From assembly GCF_900411395.1 (NCBI RefSeq), contig NZ_OXCQ01000003.1, positions 62,001 to 126,000 on the forward strand: a stretch of DNA of 64,000 nt. The letters run 5' to 3'. Under the pieces are notes generated by a model, which was given only the letters and a program-made list of their open reading frames with translations, did no database searches and had not been told where the DNA came from. The DNA is from Streptococcus sp. 596553 (GTDB taxonomy: Bacteria > Bacillota > Bacilli > Lactobacillales > Streptococcaceae). The translations under genes were made by a program, and so were the position numbers. Shown piece after piece: positions 9,641 through 22,200 of the stretch (within the stretch, counting starts at the first letter, position 1; every line of letters begins with the position of its first letter).

Positions 9641-9713
9641 GCTTTTCTCTTCTTATCTATACTTTGCTACTTCTATTATACAAAAAAATAAAGCGCTTGA
9701 CTAGAGATTTTTA

Positions 9714-9757
9714 GAAAAAAAGCCTATTTTTTCAAGAAAAATAGACTGTTCGCGAAC
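9714..9757 (-). terminator. Terminator hairpin plus 10-bp palindrome
   Basis: On the minus strand AGTCTATTTTT-CTTG-AAAAAATAGGCT is followed by a T-run, a good terminator for the operon ending at 9850. Next to it lies the perfect palindrome GTTCGCGAAC (9748-9757), of unknown role. Confidence 0.65.
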
Positions 9758-9849
9758 GATTGATACAATTGGATTTGGTTAATTCACTCTTAACAATGAT
9801 TTCAAATGATATACATTTTTATATATATAAATTAAAAACATCTTTCTTT

Positions 9850-10467
9850 TCACTTCTTACGACTTTTTAGACACAGATAGCCAAAGAAGCTTTCATAGAG
9901 GGCAAAAAAGAGAAGAAAAGCATGAAGGAAAAAGGTCTCTGGCAAAATCAGAATAACTGAATCCTTGGCTGGATCAAAAAGCCAGGTATCATCTCCCACA
10001 AAGAGAATTTGATGGAAAAGAGTAAAAAATTGGTCAAAACCAATCAAAACTCCCCCAAGACCAATCACCAAAGGCAAAACTACTAGAGTCAGAAGTCCCT
10101 TACTAAATAAAGATAAAAAGCCCTTTTTCACAATCCCTTTGACAAAGACATAGAAACTTGGTAATGTCACTAGAGCAACTAGTTGAACTAGATGAAAGAG
10201 GTCCTTGACCACCGCAAAATGGTGCAGCCCAGCTGCTGACGAACGAAAATCTGGCATCTGCAAGACCTGACTAAAAGGATCGGTCAGGTAATCCATCAAG
10301 ATATGAAAGTTGTATTGAATGGTTTCTGGTTTTAAATAGACCCTATCCATTAAGTTCAACCACTGAATTTCCAGCGGATAAAAAATCCAAGCCAAATAAA
10401 TGGTCAAAAGGATTGAGAGGGAGAGGAGAAAGAGCATAGAGCTCCAAAAGGTCAGTTTAGTTTTCAT
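9850..10467 (-). CDS. TIGR01906/DUF1461 integral membrane protein
   Basis: A 205-residue protein with about four to five hydrophobic segments, matching the TIGR01906 family of Gram-positive membrane proteins of unknown function. The open frame runs further upstream, but the ATG at 10467 (MKTKLTFW) sits inside the end of the HAD phosphatase gene with an 11-nt overlap and puts a membrane segment at the N-terminus. The overlap suggests translational coupling. Confidence 0.82.
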   Translation of the reverse strand: MKTKLTFWSSMLFLLSLSILLTIYLAWIFYPLEIQWLNLMDRVYLKPETIQYNFHILMDYLTDPFSQVLQMPDFRSSAAGLHHFAVVKDLFHLVQLVALVTLPSFYVFVKGIVKKGFLSLFSKGLLTLVVLPLVIGLGGVLIGFDQFFTLFHQILFVGDDTWLFDPAKDSVILILPETFFLHAFLLFFALYESFFGYLCLKSRKK

Positions 10468-11230
10468 CAAAATCCCACTCCGCAAGACTAGAAACCACAT
10501 GTGTCGGTGCGATTAGAAGGTCTGCTACTTCTTCTGCCTTAGTAAAACCTGTTGTCACTAAGAGCGTTGGAATGCCATTGTCAATCCCTGCTCGAATATC
10601 AGTCAGGTAATTGTCCCCAACCATGATTAATTCTTCACGTTCCAAGCCTAAGTGCTCAACCGCCTTGTCCATAATGATGGCATTTGGTTTTCCGATATAA
10701 ACAGGCTTCACTCGTGTTGCTACTTCAAGAAGGGTAATCAGTGAACCAGCACCTGGCAAAAGCCCTCGTTCTGTCGGGATGTTGAGGTCTGGATTAGTTC
10801 CGATAAAGTGAGCACCCTTTTGGATAGCCAGAGTTGCTGTCGCAAATTTTTCATAGTCGACTTGCCAGTCCAGACCTACTACCACATAGGCAGGATTATC
10901 CTTGTCTTCCACATAACCAGCCGCCTTGATGGCTTCCTTGAGCCCTGCTTCTCCGATGACATAGACCGTCTTTTCAAGACCCAAGTCATTCATATAGTCG
11001 ATAGTCGCCAAAGTAGCTGTGTAGACAGTCGATAGGGGCGTATCGATATTAAAATTCTGAGCCAACATCTCCTGAACACTCTCTGGAGTGCGGGTTGTAT
11101 TGTTGGTCACAAAGAGATAGGGAATGTCCCGCTTTTGCAATTCATGGACAAAAGCCTCTCCTGCTGGAATTCGGTCTTTCCCCTTATAAATGGTTCCGTC
11201 TAAATCAATTAAATAGCCTTTATATTTCAT
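10457..11230 (-). CDS. HAD-IIA (NagD-like) phosphatase
   Basis: A 257-residue HAD hydrolase of the TIGR01457/NagD subfamily. Motif I is [12 protein letters not shown] at the N-terminus with the nucleophile Asp in DLDGT; motif II is FVTNNTTRT; the C-terminal motif is [12 protein letters not shown]. The type C2 cap between motifs is typical for the subfamily. Members dephosphorylate small phosphoesters such as nucleotides or glycerol phosphate; the substrate here is not known. It lies between the thioesterase and the DUF1461 gene in one operon. Confidence 0.9.
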   Translation of the reverse strand: MKYKGYLIDLDGTIYKGKDRIPAGEAFVHELQKRDIPYLFVTNNTTRTPESVQEMLAQNFNIDTPLSTVYTATLATIDYMNDLGLEKTVYVIGEAGLKEAIKAAGYVEDKDNPAYVVVGLDWQVDYEKFATATLAIQKGAHFIGTNPDLNIPTERGLLPGAGSLITLLEVATRVKPVYIGKPNAIIMDKAVEHLGLEREELIMVGDNYLTDIRAGIDNGIPTLLVTTGFTKAEEVADLLIAPTHVVSSLAEWDFDEN

Positions 11231-11240
11231 CTATTTCTCC

Positions 11241-11978
11241 CTAATCCTTTTTTATTTCTTGCCAAGCGATGATAGCTTGGGCATTGGTCGCACCGTCGCT
11301 TGTAATCTCATGCTTGCTTTCCAGTCCAGTCCGTTCAACATCCGATGTAATCACCCCACCTGGTCGAACTTCCTTGACATACTTGAGGTTAATTTTTTGG
11401 GGAATATAGTGGGTCAAAAAGTCCGCTCCCATGATCTCAAAAATCCAGTCCAAGTATTTACTGTTATTGACATGACCATTCATATCCAAATCGTAAAAAC
11501 GAACATGGTAATCCTTACTGATTGGCTCTTCCAAGGACTCATACTTTGGCCCGCGGATAAGTTTTTTATCAAAATCAGACTGGTAAGGAGCCACAATCTC
11601 AGGTTCGACAGCATGGACTTTTCGACTGTCTCGATCCATGAGAACAAAGGTCGCCATCATGTAGATAAGGTCCTGCCCCGCTTCATCATAAATGGTAAAG
11701 CGACGGTAGCAAAAGAGTCGATTGTAGCTCAGGGCTTCCGTTTCGATGGTAATTTCTTCCGCAAAACGAGGCAAACGAACCACCTCAATATCGTATTCTG
11801 TGATAATCCAGACCAGATTATAGTTTTCCAAAATGGCCTTATCACTAACTCCCAGTTCAATCGACTGCATCCCTGAAACTTGCAGGGACAGCAAAATCAC
11901 ATCTGGAAGCTTGATATGACCGTTCATATCAGCCATATCAAAAGGAATTTTCATTTTCATTTGATAAGTTAAGCCCAT
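11241..11978 (-). CDS. Acyl-ACP thioesterase
   Basis: A 245-residue protein with two tandem hot-dog domains, as in FatA-type acyl-ACP thioesterases: DMADMNGHIKLPD in the first half and RFYDLDMNGHVNNSKYLDW in the second, the latter holding the catalytic Asp/Asn/His region. It should release fatty acids from acyl carrier protein. Two ATGs occur in tandem; the second is at the better distance (seven bases) from GGAG, which overlaps the hemW stop. Confidence 0.92.
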   Translation of the reverse strand: MGLTYQMKMKIPFDMADMNGHIKLPDVILLSLQVSGMQSIELGVSDKAILENYNLVWIITEYDIEVVRLPRFAEEITIETEALSYNRLFCYRRFTIYDEAGQDLIYMMATFVLMDRDSRKVHAVEPEIVAPYQSDFDKKLIRGPKYESLEEPISKDYHVRFYDLDMNGHVNNSKYLDWIFEIMGADFLTHYIPQKINLKYVKEVRPGGVITSDVERTGLESKHEITSDGATNAQAIIAWQEIKKD

Positions 11979-11982
11979 CATC

Positions 11983-13113
11983 CTACTCCAAAATAAATCG
12001 TTCTGCTACGATGTCTCCTAAAAAGAGACCTCTTTTTGTCATGCGCACGCGATCACCGTCTATTTGCATGAGACCTTGTTGAACCAAGTCTCTGACAATT
12101 TCTCCATAAAGTCCATCGAAAGACCGTCCAAATTTTTCTTCAAATCGCGCCATAGAGACCCCTGATTTCTTGCGGAGCCCCAAGAACATTTCTTCTTCCA
12201 TTTGCTCCTTTTGACTCAGGTGCTCTTCTGTGATGCGAGCATTACCTTCCTCAACTGCACTGAGATAATGACGAATGGGACCATGATTTTTATAGCGCAC
12301 TCCATTGACATAACCAGATGCTCCAGCACCGATGCCATAGTATTCAGCATTGTCCCAGTACATGAGATTGTGACGACTTTCAAAACCGGGTTTGGAGAAA
12401 TTGGAAATCTCATAATGCTCAAAACCAGCTCGCTCCAGCGCTGCGATGATGTACTCAAACATCTCAGCTTCCAGTTCCTCCTTAGGCAGAGGTAATTTCC
12501 CTCGTCGCATACGATTCATAAAGACCGTGTGATTTTCCAAAATCAAGCTATACAGACTCATATGGGGAATATCCAACCCAATGGCTTTAGCCACATTTTC
12601 CTTGACCTGCTCCATGGTCTGACCAGGCAACGCATAAATCAAGTCGATAGAGATATTGTCAAAACCAGCCAATTTCAGGCGGTCGATATTTTCATAAATA
12701 TCCTTCTCCAAATGACTGCGCCCAATCTTTTTCAGCATTTTGTCGTCAAAGGTTTGCACACCTAGCGAAACACGATTGACAGCCGAGTTCTTCAAAACAG
12801 CAATTTTATCCGCATCCAAGTCCCCTGGATTTGCCTCAATGGTCAACTCTTCTAAGACAGACAGGTCCAAGTTTTTAGTCAAGCCCTTCAATAACACCTC
12901 TAGTTGCGTAGCCGACAGGGCTGTCGGTGTTCCACCACCGATATAGAGGGTTCTCAACTTTTGAATATCATAAGAACGAAACTCTTCTAACAGATGCTCT
13001 AAATAACTGTCGACTGGCTGATTCTTGATAAAAACTTTTGAAAAGTCACAATAATAACAAATCTGGGTACAAAATGGAATGTGCACATAGGCTGACGTTG
13101 GTTTTTTCTGCAT
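11983..13113 (-). CDS. hemW: Heme chaperone / radical SAM protein HemW
   Basis: A 376-residue radical SAM protein. The HemW-type cysteine cluster motif CTQICYYCDFS (CxxxCxxC) is near residue 20, followed by YIGGGTPTAL. It is often annotated as oxygen-independent coproporphyrinogen oxidase, but HemW-type proteins bind heme. The open frame extends upstream to 13164; I chose the ATG at 13113 because family members start close to YVHIPFC. A TATAAT box with extended TGG lies at 13121-13126, only seven bases upstream, so the message may be leaderless. Confidence 0.92.
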   Translation of the reverse strand: MQKKPTSAYVHIPFCTQICYYCDFSKVFIKNQPVDSYLEHLLEEFRSYDIQKLRTLYIGGGTPTALSATQLEVLLKGLTKNLDLSVLEELTIEANPGDLDADKIAVLKNSAVNRVSLGVQTFDDKMLKKIGRSHLEKDIYENIDRLKLAGFDNISIDLIYALPGQTMEQVKENVAKAIGLDIPHMSLYSLILENHTVFMNRMRRGKLPLPKEELEAEMFEYIIAALERAGFEHYEISNFSKPGFESRHNLMYWDNAEYYGIGAGASGYVNGVRYKNHGPIRHYLSAVEEGNARITEEHLSQKEQMEEEMFLGLRKKSGVSMARFEEKFGRSFDGLYGEIVRDLVQQGLMQIDGDRVRMTKRGLFLGDIVAERFILE

Positions 13114-13120
13114 AGTAATT

Positions 13121-13129
13121 ATTATACCA
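13121..13129 (-). promoter_or_regulatory. Extended -10 promoter of hemW
   Basis: TGGTATAAT on the minus strand, followed by seven bases and the ATG of hemW. No convincing -35 and no Shine-Dalgarno sequence are present. Confidence 0.6.
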
Positions 13130-13131
13130 CA

Positions 13132-13185
13132 AAAGCGAACAATACTTAGAATTCCCTTTAACAAAATCCTAGCATTGTTCGCTTT
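13132..13185 (-). repeat. Long inverted repeat between adhesin and hemW
   Basis: AAAGCGAACAAT (13132-13143) and its perfect complement ATTGTTCGCTTT (13174-13185) enclose a 30-nt loop. It may terminate the adhesin transcript, though the T-run is short. It abuts the hemW -10 box. Confidence 0.55.
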
Positions 13186-13196
13186 CTTTATCTAAA

Positions 13197-13267
13197 CATT
13201 CTTTGTATTTTATGACGAACACGATTCCCAGAACCAATCTAGTTTGTCTTTACAATACAAAAGAATG
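13197..13267. repeat. Second inverted repeat 3' of the adhesin gene
   Basis: CATTCTTTGTATT (13197-13209) pairs with AATACAAAAGAATG (13254-13267) with one bulged base and a 44-nt loop. It lies just downstream of the adhesin stop codon; probably a 3' stem of its mRNA. Confidence 0.5.
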
Positions 13268-13288
13268 AATGTTCATTTGACTAAATTT

Positions 13289-16200
13289 TTAGTCTTCTTT
13301 TTTCTTTCTAAGAGCAAGTCCGAGACCACTTAGAATACCAAGAAGTCCTAGAGATGCAAGAGTCGCATTTGATTCTGTTCCTGTATTTGGCAATACATTT
13401 TGAGAATCATTTGATTTAGCTCCGTTATCACTAGCATCTGTAGTATCTTCATGATCTGCATTCGGTGTAACTGCATCTGGAATTGGAGTTGTTGGTGCAG
13501 GCATAGGCGCAGGTGTATCTTGACCAGAACCTCCATTAGTGTCAGGTTTGACTGGCGTATCAGGTGTCACTGGTGCAACTGGATTTGTATCTGTTGGTGT
13601 TGCTGGTGTTACCTTAGCTGGAGTTTCTACTGGAACTTCTACAGCTGGTTGACCTGGTTCAGTAATCTTACCTGTACCTGGAACTTTACCGTCTGGTAAT
13701 TCACTGTTTGGTATTGTAGCTTTTCCGTCTTGTCCAATTATTACGACAATTGGTGTGCCATTCTTACCTGGAATTTCTACCTTCGTTCCTGGTGGATATG
13801 TTGAACCGTCTGGTTTCTTAGGCGTTACTGTAACGTCACCTGTATTTGGATCTTGATAAACATCTAGTGTTGGTATCTTACGGGCTGGGGTTGTTACAAT
13901 TACTTCTACAGGATCTTTTCCTGGTTCAGTAATCGTTCCTTTTCCTGGTTCTATTCCATCTGGTAAATCTTTATTAGGTATAGTTCCTTTTCCGTCTTTT
14001 CCAATTATTACGACGATAGGTTTACCATTCTTACCTGGTATTTCTACCTTAGTATTTTCTGGATATAGTGTTCCATCTGGTTTCTTAGGTGTTACCGTCA
14101 CATCCCCTGTATTTGGATCTTGATTCAACTCTACTGTTGGTGTCTTACGAGCTGGGGTTGTTACATCCACCGGATTAGATGGTTTCTTACCTGGTTCTGT
14201 TACGGTTCCTTTTCCTGGTTTAGCTTCTTTTGGAAGTTGGTCATTTGGAACTGTTCCTGAGCCATCTTTTCCAATTGTCACTACTATAGATGTTCCATTT
14301 TCTCCTGGAATTTTCACCCTACTACCTTCCGGATACGTTGTTTTATCTGTTTTCTTCTTCGGTGTGACGACTGCATCTCCATTTGGTTTTATTGTGATTT
14401 CAATTGTACCTAATTCTGCCGTTTCTGGCGCAGTAGGATCAATTTTTTTCGGTGTTTCTACCTTAACTTCAACTGTTGTCTTACCTGGTTCCTTAATCCT
14501 ACCTGTTCCTGGAGTATCTTCATCAGGTAAATCATTATTTGGAACTGTTCCTGTTCCATCATTTCCGATTGGTACAACGATTGGCTTGCCATCTTTCCCT
14601 GGAATTTCTACCGTAGTTCCTGGTGGATATGTTGTTCCATCTGGTTTTTTCGGTGTGACGGTGACATTTCCTGTAGCTGGATCTTGTGTCAGCTCTACTG
14701 TTGGAGTCTTACGAGCAGGTGTCGTTACAGCTACTGGTTGTGACGGTTTCTTATTCGGCTCTGTTACAATTCCTTTTCCTGTGACAGCTTCTTTTGGAAG
14801 TTTATCATTTGGAACTGTTCCTGAGCCGTTATCTCCAATCGTTACAATAATAGATGTTCCATTTTCTCCTGGAATCACAACCTTAGTTCCTGATGGATAT
14901 GTTGAGCCATCTGGTTTCTTAGGTGTAACTACTGCATCTCCATTTGGATTTCTTGTAATTTCAATCTTACCTGATTGGTCTGTTTGAGGAGCGATTGGAT
15001 TGATTTTACCTGGCGTTAGCACCTGAGCTTCCGTAGTTGGTTTTCCTGGTTCTGTAATCTTACCTGTTCCAGGTACATTTCCATCTGGTAAGTCGTTATT
15101 TGGAACTGTTCCTGTTCCACCTTGTCCGATTTCTACTACAATTGGATTACCATTTTTACCTGGTATTTCGACCTTAGTTCCTGGTGGATATGTTCCTCCA
15201 CCTGGCTTCATAGGAATCACTGTTACATCTCCAGTTTTTGGATCTTGATCCAAACGTATAGTTGACGGCTTACGAGCAGGCGTTATCACATCCACTGGTT
15301 GTGACGGTCTAGCTCCTGGCTCTGTTACTATTCCTTTTCCTGGCACTTCATCTTTTGGAAGTTTGTCATTCGGAACTAATCCAAAACCATCTTTTCCGAT
15401 TGTCACAACAATAGGTGTTCCATTTTCTCCTGGAATTTTCACAGTCGTTCCTGCTTGATATGGTGTTCCATCTGGTTTCTTAGGTGTAACAATCGCATCT
15501 CCATTTGGTTTTCTTGTGATGTCAATTTCAGTTGGTTGTTCTGTAGCTGGATGATTTGGATTGATTTTTTTCGGTGTTTCTACCTTAACATCTATCTCAG
15601 GTTTACCATCTTCTTTAATCTTACCTGTTCCTGGAGTATCCTCATCAGGTAAATCATTATTCGGAACTGTACCTTTGCCATCTTTGTCAAGTGTTACTTC
15701 AATAGTTTTTCCATCTTTTCCTGGAATTTCTACCCTCGTTCCTGGTGGATATGTTGTTCCATCTGGTTTCTTCGGTGTTACCGTTACATCTCCTGTGTTT
15801 GGATTTTGTTCCATTTCCACTGTTGGTGTCTTACGAGCTGGTGTTGTTACAGCCACTGGTTGTGACGGTTTCTTATTCGGTTCTGTTACTGTTCCTTTTC
15901 CTGGTACTTCATATTTTGGAAGTTGGTCATTCGGTACTTCTCCTGAACCATTTTCTCCTATCGTTACTACGATGCTTGTTCCATTTTCTCCTGGAATTTT
16001 CACTTTAGTATCTTTAGGATAATTTTTTCCATCTGTGGTCTTAGGTGTAACTACAGCATCTCCGTTTGGTTTTCTTGTGATTTCAATTGTCCCTACTTGT
16101 GCTGTTTCTGGCGCACTAGGGTCAATTTTTTTCGGTGTTTCTACCTTAATCTCTACCTCTGGTTTACCATCTTCTTTAATCTTACCTGTTCCTGGAGTAT

Positions 16201-19200
16201 CTTCATCCGGTAAATCATTATTAGGAACTTTTCCTGTACCATCTTTTCCAATTGTTACAGTGATTGGATTTCCATCTTTCCCTGGAATTTCTACCTTAGT
16301 TCCTGATGGATATGTTGTTCCATCTGGTTTTTTCGGTGTTACTGTGACATCTCCAGTTTTTGGATCTTGATCTAATTGTAGTGTTGGAACCTTTTTAGCT
16401 GGTGTTGTAATATTCACTGGTTGTGATGGTTTTTGATTTGGTTCTGTAATGATAGCTGTTCCTGGTACATCTCTTTCTGGTAAATCACCATTTGCAACTG
16501 TACCTGAACCATTTTCACCGATTACTACATCAATCGTTTTTCCATCTTTGCCTGGGATTGTTACAGTAGTTCCTGTAGGATAGTTTGAGCCATCTATTTT
16601 CTTCGGTGTTACTGTAACATCTCCTGTGCTTGGGTTTTGAGTCAACTCTACCGTTGGTGTCTTACGAACTGGCGTTGTTACATCTACTGGTTTTGATGGT
16701 TGTTTGTTTGGTTCTGTTACGACACCTTGTCCTGGTACTTCACCTTTTGGAAGTTGATCATTTGGTACTGTTCCAAAACCTTTGTCACCTATCGTTACTA
16801 CTATTGTTGTTCCATTTTCACCTGGAATTTCTACCTTCGTATCTTTAGGGTACGGTTTTCCGTCTGGTTTTTTCGGTGTAACAATTGCGTCTCCATTTTT
16901 CTCACGTGTAATAGTTATTTCCACAGGAGTTTGTGTTGTAGCAACTTTTGGATCTGTTCCGTTTTTCTTTTCTTCCTCATCTGAAATTCCATCATTATCA
17001 TCATCTTTATCTGTCACATCTGGATCTCCATCTCCATCTGTATCACGTTGAATAATAACTGGAACTTCTACTCGAATTTCCTCATCACCATTCTTAACTT
17101 TAACTGGAATGGTGATTTTACGTTCTTCATCACTACCCCAATTAGTTACGCTCGGTGTTCCTGTTAATTTACCATCTTTATCAACACTTAATCCATTTAC
17201 TGGGTTTTCTGTTGTAATTGTTGAACCGTCTTTATTCGGTGTGACAACTTTCGCTAATGTTGAAGGAACTGGTTTCTTCTCTGTAACTTTAGTTGGATCT
17301 GAAACTTTTGCAGTTAGGTTGTTTGCATTTTTCGGATCTGTTCCATTTGCTTTTTCAACTTCATCTGGAATTCCATCGTTATCATCATCTGTATCTGTAA
17401 CATCTGGATCTCCGTCTCCATCTGTGTCACGTTGGATTGTTACTCGAACTGTTACGTCTTTTTCTTCCGTTACTTCTTCTTTACCATTTTCTGTGAATTT
17501 TTCTACAACTTTAGTAACTTTAACCGGAATGTCGATAGGGCGTTCTTCTTCCTCTTTATCCCAATCATTTACTGTTGGGATTCCTTCCAGTTCGCCTTTA
17601 TCATTGACTTTTAGTCCGTTCACTGTTCCATTTGGGGCGTTTGTTACAATCGTTGAACCTTCTTTATTTGGAGTTACAACTTTTATTGGAGTAACTGGTT
17701 GTTTCTCCTTCACTTTGTCTGGATTTGTAACTGCTACTTCTAAATCATTTGCAGCTTTTGGATCTGTTCCGTTTGTATCCTCTACAGTGTCTGGGATTCC
17801 ATCGTTATCATCATCTGTGTCTTCTGAATCTGGGATTCCATCATTATCTGTATCACGTTGGATTGTTACTGGAACTTTTACTATGATTTCTTTATCACCA
17901 TTTTTTACTTTAACCGGAATTAAGATATGACGTTCTTCTTCGTCTTTTTTCCAATTATCTACTGACGGTGTTCCTTCTAAGTTACCTTCATTATTGACTT
18001 TCAAGCCATTCATTGGATTTTCTGTCGTAATTGCTGAATTTGGCATATTCGGTGTGACAACTTTTGTTGGAGTTACTGGTTTTTTCTCTTTAACTTTAGT
18101 TGGTGAAGCAACTATTGCTGTTAGATTATCAGGAACTTTTGGATTTGTTCCATTACTTTTCTCTACTTCATCTGGAATTCCATCATTATCATCATCTGTA
18201 TCTAAAACGTCTGGTGTTCCATCTCCATCTGTATCACGTTGGATTGTTACTGGAACTTTAACGGCAACAGTTTCTATAACATTTTCTTTACCATCTTTCT
18301 TTCTCGTTACTGTAACCGGAATGTTGATAGTTTTTTCTTCATCATCGCCCCAATTGTCCACTGTTGGAGTTCCTGTTAATTTACCTTCTCCATTAACTGT
18401 CAGACCGTTCACTTCTGGCGTAGTTGTAGTAATTGTTGCATCTTTTTTATTTGGAGTGACAACTTCTTTTGGAGTAACTTCTTTTTTCTCCAGCACTACA
18501 TTCGGTTTTGTAACTTTCACACTTAGTCCGTCTGCAGTTTTTGAATCTGTTCCATTATTCTTTTCATCTTCATCTGAAATTCCATCGTTATCATCATCTA
18601 AATCGTCAACGTCCGGAGTTCCATCGTTATCTGTATCACGTTGGATTGTCACTGGAACATGTACCGTAACTTCCTCTTTTGGAGTTCCTTCTTTTTCTCT
18701 CGTAATTTTAACAGGAATTGTGATATTACGTTCTTCTTCTCCGCCAACCCAATCATTTACGGTTGGTGTTCCTTCTAATTTACCTTCTCCATTCACTTTC
18801 AATTCATTTACTGGATTTTCTGTTGTAATTGTTGAACCTTCTTTATTTGGCGTTACAACTTTTGGTAAAGTCGTCGGTACTGGAGTTTTTTCTTTCACTT
18901 TAGCTGGAGCTGTAACGATTCCTGTCAGACCATTTGCTACTTTTGGATCTGTTCCATTTCTCTTTTCATCGTCATCTGAAATTCCATCGTTATCATCATC
19001 TGTATCTGTCACATCTGGATTGCCATCTCCGTCTGTATCGCGTTGGATTTTAACCGGTACACTTACATTAGCTTCTTCCGAATCCTTCTTAACTTTTACT
19101 GGGATAGTAATATCACGTTCTTCTTCACCTTCACCCCAAGAGTCTACTTTTGGAGTTCCTGTTAAACTTCCATTATTATCAACGGTTAATCCATTTACAG

Positions 19201-22200
19201 AAGCTGGTGTTTCAATCGTTGATCCTGTCTTATTTGGTGTAACAACTCCTGGTTCAGTCACTTGTTTATTCTCAGTAACAGTAGATGGTTTTACTGCTCC
19301 TGTTAGACCATATGAGGTTGGCTTGTCTGGTTTATCAAAAATCTTTGGATCTGTTCCCTTTGCCTTTTCTTCCTCATCCGTAATTTTGTCACCGTCATCA
19401 TCTGGATCTGTAGTGTCTGGTTCTCCATCTCCATCCGTATCACGTAAAATTGTAACTGGTACGCTTACTGTGATTTCTTCGTTTCCATTCGTAACTTTAA
19501 CTGGAATTGTGATAGCACGTTTTTCTTCGTCTTTGCCCCAATTTTCTACTTTTGGCGTTCCTGTTAATTTACCTTCTCCATTAACTGTTAATCCATTCAC
19601 TTCATCTGGCGTTGCAATCGTTGAACCCTCTTTATTTGGTGTGACAACTTTTTTAGAGTCAACTGCACGTTTCTCCAAAACTTCATTTGGTTTCGTAACT
19701 TCTGCTGTCAAATTCGTAGGTACACTAATATTTACACTAACGTTATCTGTTGTTTTATCTGGATACTCTACCACAACAACTGCCGAGACAGTTTGTCCAC
19801 CTTGGCTCGTATCTGGTGGCGTTAACCAATGATATTTTGTTCCTTGTGGCAAATCTTGTTTGTTTCCAATACTATCTTCTGCGTTAGGTGTTGAGTTTTT
19901 AGGAACTGTTCGATTGATTCCTACTGGGTTATACTTGTCATTTTGTCCTTTAACTACAATTTCAATTGTTTTTTCAGCCTTATTATCATTCTTATCATAA
20001 GCTGTAATCGTTACTTTTGTTACTCCTGAGGCTCCAGTTGGAGTTCCTACGATTTGATTATTTTCAAATTTCAATCCATCTGGTAAGTCTTTTACTTCGA
20101 TTGGAGTATCTTCACGCATTCCAACTCCACCATCGTTATCTTTAGCTGTTACTGGAATTGGTATAATTTCCTCACGATTTGTAACTGTAGCTCCATTAGC
20201 TGAAATCGTTGGTGCTGTTCTATCACGTGGTGTTACATCAAATGAGAAAATCACTGGTGTAGCTTTATTTCCTGCATCATCTGTTGCGTTAAATATAATT
20301 GTATTTTGTTTACCAACATCTTCAGCTATAGTATTAATTGTAATCTCTATTTCTTTTTCTTTTTCTGTATTTTTCACATATCTAGACGACACTACTCCTG
20401 TTGTTCCAACATTGTACCTCTTAAAATATTTAGCTAAAAATTCAGTCGCTTCAAAAGTAACATTTTTATCATCTTTTGCTTTTACTCTAAATGTTATAGT
20501 TTCGCCTTCTACTACTTTTAGGTTGTTAGCAGATAGTGTTAAAATAGGTGGTTCATTATCCGGTTTTATTGCAGTTGCTTTTGCTGGTTCTGAATCATCA
20601 CTCGTTCCATTTTTGGTGATAGCTGTTACAACTGTTTCATTTTTTACTTTTTCAGCAGGGATTGTAATTTCACCTGTGTCTTCATTGATGTTGATTTCTG
20701 GATCATCTGAAATCCATTGATTAAATGGATTTTTTGTTCCTACTACTGTTTTTGGTGAATCATCTTCTCCTGTGTAAGTAACCGTAATTTTATCTGCTTT
20801 GGTTGGATCTTGTGGTTTTGCTGTTACAGACCCATCCTCATTTGCTACTACTATTGGTTTTTCTGGTTTTGGTGCTCTTGCTGTTTCTGTTGCTGGGTCT
20901 GAGTCAACACTATTTCCATTTTTTGTGATAGCTGTTACTACGGTATTATCTCTTACCTTATCAGCTGGAATTGTAATTTCACCTGTATTAGAATCAATAG
21001 TTACACCTGGATTGTTCACAACAGTCCATGTACCATCATTTCCTTTATTACCTACTACCGTTACATTTGTTCCATCTTCGTCTTTATAAGTAACCGTAAT
21101 TTTATCTGCTTTGGCTGGATCTTGTGGTTTTGCTGTTACATTACCGTTATTTGGTGCAGTTAAGATTGGTTTTTCAGGTTTTGGTGCTTTTGCAGTTGCT
21201 TTGGCTGGAGCTGATTCATCACTGTTTCCATTTGTTGTTACTGCTGTTACTTCTGTATTGTCTTTGACTTTATCAGCTGGGATTGTGATTTCACCAGTAC
21301 TTGCATCAATTTGAACGTCTGGATTGTTCACAACAGTCCACGTTCCATTTCCACCTTTATTTCCTTCAGCCGTCTTATTAGAACCATCTTCTCCTGTGTA
21401 GCTAACTTTAATTTTATCTACTTTTGTTGAATCTTGCGGTTTAGCTGTTACAGATCCATCTTCTTTTGCTGTTGCTGATGGAGCTTCTGGAGTTTGAGCT
21501 TTATCTTCTAAAACATGTACAGGAGCATCCACAATATACGTTCCACGCTCTGGAATAATCACTTCGACTTTACCATACACAGGTCTATCTGGTGCTGTAG
21601 CTTTTGATACATCTGGATCTTTAAACCAACGGTATGTTGTACCAGCAGGTAACTCTTTTGTATTAGCAATACTATTAATTGCATCTGGAACGACACCTTT
21701 ATTAGTTGTTTGCTCTTTAGATACTGGTTTAAGATTATATTTAGCTGCTTCGTCTGGTTTCAACGGTAATACACCGATAATTGCATTTTCACCAGTTCTA
21801 TAGCGTCTATATCCACCCTCTGTATATCCTCCATAAGCAAGGAATGGGTCATTGGCTAGACGTTTTTTTATTTCGTCAAGCATAGGGTTATTAGTGTTTT
21901 TATCTCCCCAATCCGACATAATACTATCATTTAGCTCTTTTCCTTCAAGAATTTTCGTCTTGAAAGTAATAATTGAACGTTGCCCTGCAACTACGTTCAT
22001 TCTGTCTTCTATAACACCTCGAACAAGATTGTATTCAAGACCATCTTTACGAATCCCCAATATATCACTAACACGAGAAAAGGCATCGTTGTTAGGTTCT
22101 GTACCATCTCCGCTATTTTTACGATAAATATTAAACCTCCAATTATTCAGTCTAGTACCAACCTCTGGGTTTATATATTTAAGCCATCCGTCTACATTTT

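Noticed and set aside
17994..19832. Long open frames on the plus strand opposite the adhesin gene, up to about 600 codons
   Set aside because: They mirror the repetitive adhesin codons, are full of Ser/Phe/Val runs, lack ribosome-binding sites and resemble no protein family.
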